Source of the DNA: UBA6814 sp040753075
Lineage (GTDB): Bacteria > Desulfobacterota > Desulfovibrionia > Desulfovibrionales > Desulfovibrionaceae
Reading direction: 5' to 3'
Assembly: GCA_040753075.1 (NCBI GenBank)
Contig: JBFMHA010000069.1
Coordinates: 1-20,241 of the forward strand
DNA length: 20,241 nucleotides
The notes below the pieces were generated by a model. It saw only the letters and a list, made by a program, of their open reading frames with translations. It was not told the DNA's origin and ran no database searches. Of this stretch, positions 14,507 to 20,241 are shown piece after piece (within the stretch, counting starts at the first letter, position 1; every line of letters starts with the position of its first letter). The position numbers and the translations under genes were made by a program.

Positions 14507-15193
14507 CTACGCCGCCCTGGGCGCTATCGGCCGCGGCCGCTCGTCCGCCCCGGCCCCGGGGCAGCGGGCGCGCTCGGCGTGCTCCAGGCTCAGGGGGAAG
14601 GCGCGGCACTTGAGGGGGCGGGCGGCGTGGATGCGGCAGCCTGCGGGCTCGCCGTTCTTCGCGGGCTTGAGCCAGGGGCAGCGCGGAAAAAACTCGTTGC
14701 TCTTGGGATGCACCCAGGCCCGGAAAAAGGAGTAGCCCGGCCGCTTCTCCTCGCGCACGAAGCGCAGGAGCCAGTCCAGGCCCAGCCCCCGCCACCAGTC
14801 CGCCTCCTCCACCGTGACCCGGCCGCGGAAGGCGTCGCCCATGCGGCCGCAGCAGTCGCCGCAGCGCAGGCAGGAGAACCCCTCGGGCTGGGCGGCCAGT
14901 TCGCGCCGCACCAGGGCCTCGGCCCCGGCCGCGCCGCAGCCCAGCCACTCGCCCACCCGCTCCAGCACCCGGGCCAGCTCCGCGGCCCGGTCCCGGCCGG
15001 GATACCAGTAGACCGGCTTCGCGTAGTCCAGCACGAAGCCGGACCCCGGGTCCGCGACCCGGGACATCTGCACCCGGCCGGCCGCGTCGTACCAGTCCTC
15101 CACGAGCAGGCCCCGCCGCAGCAGGACCTTCTCCACCGCCGACACGCCCATGGGCCAGGCGACCTGGACCCGCCCCAACTCCACGCGCCGCAT
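14507..15193 (-). CDS. YkgJ-family cysteine-cluster protein
   Basis: 228 residues. The cysteine cluster is FSCLRCGDCCGRMGDAF in the middle, then FPRCPWL, GCRIHAARPLKCRAFP and a late Cys (RARCPG), the pattern of the PF03692 zinc/iron-chelating family. The role of the family is not established; metal binding is expected. I chose ATG 15193 (MRRVELGRVQVAW) because the in-frame ATG at 15244 falls inside the best -10 box. Neither start has a strong ribosome binding site. The gene lies downstream of the M32 peptidase gene on the same strand, across 218 bases with hairpins, so it is probably transcribed separately. Confidence 0.82.
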   Translation of the reverse strand: MRRVELGRVQVAWPMGVSAVEKVLLRRGLLVEDWYDAAGRVQMSRVADPGSGFVLDYAKPVYWYPGRDRAAELARVLERVGEWLGCGAAGAEALVRRELAAQPEGFSCLRCGDCCGRMGDAFRGRVTVEEADWWRGLGLDWLLRFVREEKRPGYSFFRAWVHPKSNEFFPRCPWLKPAKNGEPAGCRIHAARPLKCRAFPLSLEHAERARCPGAGADERPRPIAPRAA

Positions 15194-15216
15194 AGCCACC
15201 CCAGGGATGACGAGCC

Positions 15217-15237
15217 TCGGGAACGGGGTGTTCCCGA
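15217..15237 (-). promoter_or_regulatory. Leader hairpin of the YkgJ-family gene
   Basis: A perfect 8-bp stem, TCGGGAAC (15217-15224) with GTTCCCGA (15230-15237), loop of 5. It would lie at the very 5' end of the mRNA made from the promoter at 15242-15271, and could stabilise or regulate the transcript. Confidence 0.35.
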
Positions 15238-15241
15238 TGGG

Positions 15242-15271
15242 CATATACCGCGGACGAAGTCGCGGCCGCAA
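15242..15271 (-). promoter_or_regulatory. Candidate promoter of the YkgJ-family gene
   Basis: On the minus strand, TTGCGG (15271-15266), an 18-base spacer and TATATG (15247-15242). The start point would be near 15235. It argues for the downstream ATG at 15193. Confidence 0.4.
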
Positions 15272-15380
15272 GGGGGCGCGCGACGAAAAGCAGGGCGGAT
15301 CGCGATCCGTCCCCTCCGTCCGGCGGTGCGGCCTCGACCTGCCGGCGGGACGACGGCGCAGCCACGCCCGAATGGGGTCT

Positions 15381-15457
15381 GGGGCCGATGGCCCCGGCCG
15401 GTGGGATGCAAGGGAGGCGGGGAGCCTCCCTTGCCGGAGTCCGGGGCGGCGCCCCGG
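15381..15457. repeat. Cluster of three strong intergenic hairpins after the M32 gene
   Basis: GGGGCC-GAT-GGCCCC (15381-15395), GCAAGGGAGGC/GCCTCCCTTGC with a 5-base loop (15408-15434) and CCGGGGC-GGC-GCCCCGG (15441-15457), all perfect. They start 6 bases from the M32 stop. Such GC-rich hairpin strings are common after genes in high-GC deltaproteobacteria; they probably protect or end the transcript, although no T run follows. Confidence 0.6.
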
Positions 15458-15462
15458 CTTTG

Positions 15463-16965
15463 CTACAGCCCGTACAGCGCCCCGTACTTCTCCTCCAGGT
15501 AGCGGATCAGGAAGGCGGGGTCGGGCTCGGCGCCGGTGGCGCGGCGGACCAGGTCGCGGGGGGCGTAGCGCGAGCCGTGGACGTGGATCTTTTCCCGCAG
15601 CCAGGCCAGTTGCGGCGCGAAGTCGCCTTTGGCGTGCATGGGCTCCGGGTCGCCCAGGTCCCGGCGCATGGCCGCGGCGAGCTGGGCCGCGATGACGTTG
15701 CCCAGGGTGTAGGTGGGGAAGTAGCCGAAGAGCCCGGCGGACCAGTGCACGTCCTGCATGACGCCGCTGGCGAAGTCCGGCGGGGTGAGGCCCAGGGTGT
15801 CCCGCATGGCGTCGTTCCAGGCCCCGGGCAGGTCCGCGGCGGGCAGGTCGCCGCGCACCAGGGCCAGCTCCAGTTCGAAGCGCAGCAGCACGTGCAGGTT
15901 GTAGGTGACTTCGTCCGCGTCCACCCGGATGAGGCCGGGCGTGACCTCGTTCACTGCGAACACGAAGTCGTCCAGGGGGATGCCGGCCAGGGCGGGGAGT
16001 TGTTCCTGGGCCAGGGGCAGGAAGTGGGTCCAGAAGCCGCGGGAGCGGGCGGTGACGTTCTCCCAGAGCCGGGACTGGGACTCGTGCAGGCCCAGGGACA
16101 CGGCCTCGCCGGTGGGCAGGCCGAAGTCTCCGGCGGGCAGGCCCTGCTCGTACAGGGCGTGGCCGGCCTCGTGGATCACGCCGAACAGGGCCTCGGCCAG
16201 GCGGTCCTCCTTGAAGCGCGTGGTGATGCGGGTGTCGCCGGGCGCGATGCGGGTGGCGAAGGGATGGGCGGTGCGGTCCAGGCGGCCCGCGGCGAAGTCG
16301 TAGCCGATGGCCTGGGCCACCTGGCGGGCGAAGGCCTCCTGGGCCGCCGCGGGGATGGGCCGGCGGAGCAGGGCGGGGTCGGGCCGGCGGGCCGAGCCTC
16401 GGATGCGGTCGAGCAGGGCGACCAGGGCCGGCCGCAGGGCGGCGAACAGGGGGACCATGTCCGCCGCGGTGGCGTAGGGCTCGTACGCGTCGAGCAGGGC
16501 GTCGTAGGGTTCGGCCGCGTAGCCCACGGCCTCGGCCTCCTGCCGGCGCAGGGCCAGGACCTCCTCCAGGTGGGGCAGGAAGCCCTTCCAGTCGTTGGCG
16601 GGCCGGGCGCGCTCCCAGGCGCTCTCGGCCCGGGCGCAGGCCAGGGCCAGGGCCGCGGCCAGGTCCTCGGGGATCCTGGCGGCGCGGTCGTAGGCGCGCC
16701 GCATCTCCCGGAGGTTGGCGGCCCGGGGGGAGTCCGGCTCGGCGGGCCCGGCGGCGGCCGCGGCCAGGTCGTCGCCCAGGCGGGGGTCGGTGTTGCGGGA
16801 ATGGATGAGCCGGGCCAGGGCGGCCACCTGCTCGGCGCGGCAGTCGTGGCCCTTCTCCGGGATGTGGGTGCGCTGGTCCCAGTGGAGCAGGGCCAGGGCC
16901 GAGCCGAACAGGGCGGTCTGGCGGTGGTGGGCGACGAGCCGGTCGTAGGCGTCGTGGGCGGTCAT
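15463..16965 (-). CDS. Metallocarboxypeptidase of family M32 (carboxypeptidase Taq)
   Basis: 500 residues, the usual family length. Zinc site H265-E266-A-G-H269 (GVIHEAGHALYEQG) and third ligand E295 in LGLHESQSRLWEN. Also present are the M32 HPF motif (TAHPFATRI), DTRITTR, the GLPTGEAVS loop and IRVDADEVTYNLHVLLRFELE. The enzyme removes C-terminal residues from peptides with broad specificity, in the cytoplasm (no signal peptide). The ATG at 16965 has GGAGG at 16970-16974, 4 bases upstream. It is monocistronic in this window and divergent from the region leading to the MBL gene. Confidence 0.93.
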   Translation of the reverse strand: MTAHDAYDRLVAHHRQTALFGSALALLHWDQRTHIPEKGHDCRAEQVAALARLIHSRNTDPRLGDDLAAAAAGPAEPDSPRAANLREMRRAYDRAARIPEDLAAALALACARAESAWERARPANDWKGFLPHLEEVLALRRQEAEAVGYAAEPYDALLDAYEPYATAADMVPLFAALRPALVALLDRIRGSARRPDPALLRRPIPAAAQEAFARQVAQAIGYDFAAGRLDRTAHPFATRIAPGDTRITTRFKEDRLAEALFGVIHEAGHALYEQGLPAGDFGLPTGEAVSLGLHESQSRLWENVTARSRGFWTHFLPLAQEQLPALAGIPLDDFVFAVNEVTPGLIRVDADEVTYNLHVLLRFELELALVRGDLPAADLPGAWNDAMRDTLGLTPPDFASGVMQDVHWSAGLFGYFPTYTLGNVIAAQLAAAMRRDLGDPEPMHAKGDFAPQLAWLREKIHVHGSRYAPRDLVRRATGAEPDPAFLIRYLEEKYGALYGL

Positions 16966-17122
16966 GGGGCCTCCGGTGGGGCGTCTGTGGTCCGCATCCC
17001 TCGGTGTTGTGGGTAAAAATGCCATGATTTCGTGTTGTTGTGCGGCGCGTTCGTGCCGCCTCGATGCGCGGACGCGACGATAGCAGACCCCGGGCCCGGG
17101 GTGAAGCCCGCGCTGGCGGCGG

Positions 17123-17150
17123 TTGCATTGTCCCCGCAGTGTGCTAAAAT
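17123..17150 (+). promoter_or_regulatory. Strong extended -10 promoter candidate
   Basis: TTGCAT (17123-17128), a 16-base spacer and TAAAAT (17145-17150) with TG one base upstream (17142-17143). Expected start is near 17157. AGAGGAGG (17177-17184) looks like a ribosome binding site but has no ATG, GTG or TTG at working distance. The 270 bases from there to 17457 hold no gene I can recognise. Confidence 0.5.
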
Positions 17151-17457
17151 GTAACGAAGTCTCATCGCCTTTGCGCAGAGGAGGTTTCGCGCGCCAGACA
17201 GCCCGGCCCGGCGAGGCCAGGTCGCCCCGCCACGGCGCCGGCCTGCGTCAGGCCCGGGATGCACCGACGTCTTGACGTAACTGTCGGAAATGGCGAAGAT
17301 AAAGAGTCTGGCATCCAGTCGATTCCGCGGCGGCTGCTCCGGGCCTGGACCGGCCGGAGAAGCTTCCGGCCGGCAGGGCCTGGACGCCGACGCCGCGGCC
17401 GAGGAGTTGGCCCGGCAACAGATCCGCGCCCTGCAGGGGCACGGACAAGGAGACATG

Positions 17458-17619
17458 ATGGACCAGCCCAGGCGGCGCATCCTCATCGTGGCCGCCATTC
17501 CCGCCCACATCCGGATCCTGGGGGACCACGCGGTGGGCGTCGCCGCCGACGGAGGGCAGGCCCTGTACCGGGCCAAACAATCCGGCCGCAACCGGGCCGG
17601 CGAACCCCTGGAGGCGTGA
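17458..17619 (+). pseudogene. Relic of a receiver-GGDEF response regulator, internally deleted
   Basis: A 53-codon frame from ATG 17458 (AAGGAG at 17447-17452, 5 bases upstream; a second ATG is at 17455). It starts MDQPRRRILIVAAIPAHIRIL, like the first strand and helix of a receiver domain (normally ILIVDD.PANIRIL), and ends ADGGQALYRAKQSGRNRAG, like the last helix of a GGDEF diguanylate cyclase (normally AD.ALYRAK..GRNRV). The rest of the receiver, including the phosphorylated Asp, and nearly all of GGDEF including the active site, is gone. The acidic pair is AA instead of DD. The stop TGA shares its A with the next gene's ATG (TGATG), so translation of the relic may still drive the MBL gene. 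Family calls rest on motif recognition. Confidence 0.6.
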
Positions 17620-19808
17620 TGCCCGGAGCGCACAAGGTCAAGGTCTGCGACGGCCTCTACTGGGTGGCCTTCCCCGAGGCCGGGGTCTACGTCCAGTGCG
17701 GCAGTCCCGCGGACAGCGTGAAGCACCTCATGAAGCGCGGGCTCATCCAGGAGCGCACCCGCGACGGCGTGACCTTCGAGACCGGCCCCAACGTCATCCT
17801 GCTCTCGGACCTCATGCTCCAGAACGGCGAGTTCGCCAACCTGAGCGAGTTCCCGGTGCTCCAGATGCTCTACCGCCAGGGCATGATCCTGCCCGGCCAC
17901 CCCAACAACACCGGCATCCGGCCTCTCGTCGCGGGCAGCGAGGACCAGGTCCGGGCCCAGATGGAGTACATCCGCCGCGGCAACTACGGCCTGGTCAGCG
18001 AGGAGGAGATCCTGGCCGCCGGGGTCCCGGACGACATGGCCCGGGAAATGATGCGCATGAAGCTCAAGTTCGCCTTCGGCCGCATCCGGGACACCGAGGA
18101 GCTCTTGGATTGCCGCTTCGTGGACGAGGAGCCGGTGGAGCTGCGCAACGCGGTCATGGTCCGCCGCGTGCGGCTCAACGTGTTCGAGTTCGAGTACTTC
18201 GGCGAGACCGTGACCGTGGACCTCAACCTGCCCCCGCGCGTGGGCTACCCCGCGCCCTATCCCCTTGGCTTCCACCTGGTGGAGCGCGGCTACTTCTCGG
18301 TGCTCCACTCGGGCGAGGGCGACGGCTGGGACATCAACCGGCCGTGCATGGCCAGCATCATCATGCACCAGGGCGTCACCTACCTCGTGGACGCCGGGCC
18401 CAACATCCTGCACAGCCTCAAGGCCCTGGGCATCGGGGTCAACGAGATCGCCGGGGTGTTCCACACCCACTGCCACGACGACCATTTCTGCGGCCTGGCC
18501 ACGCTCATGCGCACCGACCGCCGGCTCATGTACTTCGCCGCGCCCATGGTCCGGGCCTCGGTGGTCAAGAAGCTCTGCGCCCTCACCTCGCTGCGCGAGA
18601 GCGACTTCGCCGCGGCCTTCGAGGTGCACGACCTGGAGATGGGGGCCTGGAACCGCATCTCGGGCCTGGAGGTCATGCCCGTGTTCTCCCCCCACCCGGT
18701 GGAGACCACGGTCATGCTCTTCCGCGCCCTGGGCGAGAACGGGTACAAGACCTACGGCCACTTCTCCGACATCGCGAGCCTGTCGGTGCTGGAGGGCATG
18801 CGCACCGAGGACCCCGACGCTCCCGGCGTGTCCGACGACTTCGTGAACCGCACCCGCATGGACTACCTCCAGCCCCTGGACCTCAAGAAGCTGGACGTCG
18901 GCGGCGGGCTCATCCACGGCGACGCCGCGGACTTCCGCCGCGACCCCTCGGACAAGATCGTCCTGGCCCACACCTCCCGGCCCCTCACCGCGGAACAGAA
19001 GGAGATCGGCTCGGGCGCGCCCTTCGGCATGCTGGACGTGCTCTGCGACAGCCACCAGAAGTACGTCCACTCCTTCGGCCACCTCTTCCTGGAGGCCTAC
19101 TTCCCCAGCGTGCCCCAGCACGAGATCAAGGTCCTGACCAACAACCCGGTGGTGGTCTTCAACCCCGAGTCCATCATCATCAAGTCCGGCGCCCTGAGCG
19201 AGTTCATCTACCTGGTGCTCACCGGCGAGGTGGAGATGCTGGCCACCGAGGAGGGCGTGCAGGGCGCCATCACCGCCGGCGGCCTGGTGGGCGAGATGGC
19301 GGGCCTGCTCGGCGCGCCCTCCCTGGAGACCTACCGGGCCGCCTCCTTTGTCCAGACCCTGCGCCTGCCCCGGCGCGTCTACCACGCCTTCGTCAAGCGC
19401 AACGGGGTCTACGCCGAGATCGAGCGGCTGCACGGCGTCCGGGAGTTCCTCCAGCGCACCTGGCTCTTCGGCGAGGCCATCTCCTACCCGGTGCTCAACC
19501 GGGTGGCCAAGGCCATGCGCGTGGCCATGCACCCCGAGGGGAGCGTCCTGGACGCCGGGGAGAGCACCGACCTGTGCCTGGTGTCCAGCGGCCGCCTGGA
19601 GCTCCTGCGCGAGGGCGAGGTGGTGGAGGAGCTGGACGCCGGCGACTTCTACGGCGAGGGCGGAGTGCTCTTCGGCATCGCCCCGGGCTTCCAGGTCCGC
19701 GCCGTCACCGAGGCCCGGACCTACACCCTGGACCGCCGGGAGCTGCTGGACATCCCCATCGTCCGCTGGAAGCTCCTGGAGGCCTTCGAGCGCCGCATTA
19801 AGACGTAG
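17619..19808 (+). CDS. MBL-fold protein with two C-terminal cyclic-nucleotide-binding-like domains
   Basis: 729 residues from ATG 17619 (GGAGG at 17610-17614, 4 bases upstream; the frame is open 120 codons further but without homology-like sequence). The N-terminal 170 residues are of unknown fold. The metallo-beta-lactamase domain is about 185-470, with VFHTHCHDDHFCG (HxHxDH: H284, H286, D288, H289), FSPHPVETT (H359), GHFSD (D384) and VLAHTSRP near 460 as metal ligands. Two cNBD-like domains follow: about 505-600 (SEFIYLVLTGEVEML, GGLVGEMAGLLG) and about 635-725 (LCLVSSGRLELLREG, GDFYGEGGVLFG). Cytoplasmic. The MBL part may be a hydrolase or redox diiron domain; substrate and ligand are unknown. 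It is coupled by TGATG to a receiver/GGDEF relic, hinting at a former nucleotide-signalling operon. Confidence 0.85.
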   Translation: MPGAHKVKVCDGLYWVAFPEAGVYVQCGSPADSVKHLMKRGLIQERTRDGVTFETGPNVILLSDLMLQNGEFANLSEFPVLQMLYRQGMILPGHPNNTGIRPLVAGSEDQVRAQMEYIRRGNYGLVSEEEILAAGVPDDMAREMMRMKLKFAFGRIRDTEELLDCRFVDEEPVELRNAVMVRRVRLNVFEFEYFGETVTVDLNLPPRVGYPAPYPLGFHLVERGYFSVLHSGEGDGWDINRPCMASIIMHQGVTYLVDAGPNILHSLKALGIGVNEIAGVFHTHCHDDHFCGLATLMRTDRRLMYFAAPMVRASVVKKLCALTSLRESDFAAAFEVHDLEMGAWNRISGLEVMPVFSPHPVETTVMLFRALGENGYKTYGHFSDIASLSVLEGMRTEDPDAPGVSDDFVNRTRMDYLQPLDLKKLDVGGGLIHGDAADFRRDPSDKIVLAHTSRPLTAEQKEIGSGAPFGMLDVLCDSHQKYVHSFGHLFLEAYFPSVPQHEIKVLTNNPVVVFNPESIIIKSGALSEFIYLVLTGEVEMLATEEGVQGAITAGGLVGEMAGLLGAPSLETYRAASFVQTLRLPRRVYHAFVKRNGVYAEIERLHGVREFLQRTWLFGEAISYPVLNRVAKAMRVAMHPEGSVLDAGESTDLCLVSSGRLELLREGEVVEELDAGDFYGEGGVLFGIAPGFQVRAVTEARTYTLDRRELLDIPIVRWKLLEAFERRIKT

Positions 19809-19954
19809 CAGGCTACATTCAAGTGATGTTCAGGTTAGAATATATTAAATTGTAGGCGTATCCCGCTGCATTTCGGAGTGGATTAACTCTTTATTTAGCA
19901 TTGTTATGATGCAATGTGATAAATATTGTGGCATGATGTTGTTTTTTTAGTATT
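19809..19954. other. AT-rich intergenic stretch
   Basis: About 145 bases of very AT-rich sequence (for example TTAGAATATATTAAATTG near 19830-19850, and a seven-T run near 19943) between the MBL gene and the insertion sequences. It has no open frame with coding character and no convincing terminator hairpin; CATTG/CAATG near 19900-19915 is only 5 bp. The contrast with the GC-rich flank suggests foreign or relaxed sequence. Confidence 0.5.
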
Positions 19955-20118
19955 TTGTCCTGAGATGGTTATCACCTGACACTAGGGCCACATAGAGGAA
20001 GTGGTCATGCCGCCCTTGGCTGGGGTAGGGATGGAGTTACGAGCTTCATCAACCTCAGCGCGGAGGACGGACATGACCACCAGGAAGAAGGTAGCACGAA
20101 GGAAGCTGAGCCTGCTAG
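19955..20118 (+). mobile_element. Left part of an IS481-like insertion sequence, interrupted
   Basis: The left edge is uncertain; composition changes near TGTCCTGAGATGG (about 19959). It carries the start of a transposase gene at 20073 and is cut near CTAG (20115-20118) by a second element. A 9-bp inverted repeat, GTGGTCATG (20001-20009) with CATGACCAC (20072-20080), covers the transposase start codon. Confidence 0.45.
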
Positions 20119-20129
20119 CTGCCTGTTGA
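20073..20129 (+). pseudogene. Truncated IS481-like transposase (first ~15 codons)
   Basis: ATG 20073 with GGAGGA at 20062-20067. It reads MTTRKKVARRKLSLL, the basic start of IS481-type transposases that precedes a helix-turn-helix, then passes into the next element and stops at TGA 20127-20129 after AAC. Only the N-terminus is in this window; the remainder, if kept, lies beyond the inserted element. Confidence 0.5.
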
Positions 20130-20241
20130 AAAACTCATTGAACCACGTAGGGTTCTTCCAACGCGGTTGACGTGGAGGCGGGGATGGCGCTGGGCAGGCA
20201 GGATGAGAAGCAGGAGTCGCTGTACCTGTCCTACTATGAGA
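20119..20241 (+). mobile_element. Left end of an IS5/IS1182-type insertion sequence
   Basis: TGTTGAAAAACTC (20124-20136) resembles the terminal inverted repeats of this group, followed about 50 bases later by a transposase start. The exact end lies within 20116-20124. The element continues past the window. Confidence 0.5.
20184..20241 (+). CDS. Transposase, IS5/IS1182 group (5' partial)
   Basis: ATG 20184 with GGAGG at 20174-20178, 5 bases upstream. The 19 visible codons read MALGRQDEKQESLYLSYYE, the N-terminus of a DDE transposase group in which this is followed by a GHPFY segment. The gene runs off the window, so integrity cannot be judged. Confidence 0.6.
   Translation, partial: MALGRQDEKQESLYLSYYE

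Noticed and set aside
15194..15244. Alternative start MPIGNTPFPRLVIPGVA for the cysteine-cluster protein
   Set aside because: Its ATG overlaps the TATATG -10 box and has no ribosome binding site; kept only as a second choice.
15194..17128. Open minus-strand extension upstream of the cysteine-cluster gene, overlapping the M32 gene in another frame
   Set aside because: Only the part after 15193 has family motifs; the remainder is Arg/Pro/Gly-rich shadow of the peptidase gene.
1..20241. CRISPR array, tRNA gene, attachment site or replication origin
   Set aside because: No regularly spaced direct repeats, no tRNA cloverleaf, no integrase-linked duplications and no DnaA-box cluster were seen on either strand by eye.

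Overview
The window reads as chromosomal DNA of a high-GC, Gram-negative bacterium, most likely a deltaproteobacterium of the Desulfovibrio type. That rests on the very GC-rich coding style, an outer-membrane LpxR protein, paired PF04392 binding proteins with a hybrid kinase, and GC-rich intergenic hairpin clusters. It is an inference from style and gene content, not a measured phylogeny.

Layout. At 1-119 a gene ends with an intrinsic terminator. At 206-4533 a tight + strand operon encodes two paralogous periplasmic binding proteins and a membrane hybrid histidine kinase, with no transporter permease or ATPase; this looks like a ligand-sensing module. At 4607-5329 lies a SLOG-fold protein whose reading frame runs through its own terminator into the convergent GH57 glycosidase gene (5233-7497, minus strand).

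From about 7500 to 9780 the base composition and codon use drop visibly in GC. This insert carries an AvcD-like antiphage deaminase (P-loop domain plus zinc deoxycytidylate deaminase, 7697-9307) and a 66-residue unknown protein whose stop codon is built into a strong terminator. It is the clearest defence cargo in the window.

From 9784 to 17000 the content is mostly housekeeping: a PHP phosphatase, a UPF0434/Trm112-like zinc protein, a frameshifted nitroreductase tail, a stand-alone YcaO protein, an LpxR-family lipid A deacylase, a YkgJ-type cysteine-cluster protein and an M32 carboxypeptidase. Several intergenic gaps hold well-formed promoters, hairpins and a possible leader switch.

From 17123 to 19808 a good promoter leads into a decayed stretch. 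It ends in a 53-codon relic that joins the first residues of a receiver domain to the last residues of a GGDEF domain. The relic overlaps by TGATG the start of a 729-residue metallo-beta-lactamase-fold protein with two cyclic-nucleotide-binding-like domains. The last 430 bases are an AT-rich gap followed by two nested insertion sequences: an IS481-like transposase gene cut after about 15 codons by the left end of an IS5/IS1182-type element that runs off the window.

The most interesting candidates are the AvcD-like locus with its unknown small partner, the receiver/GGDEF relic coupled to the MBL-cNBD protein, the binding-protein pair with the hybrid kinase, and the leader before the UPF0434 gene, which contains a 14-base match to the 3' end of 16S rRNA inside two mutually exclusive stems.
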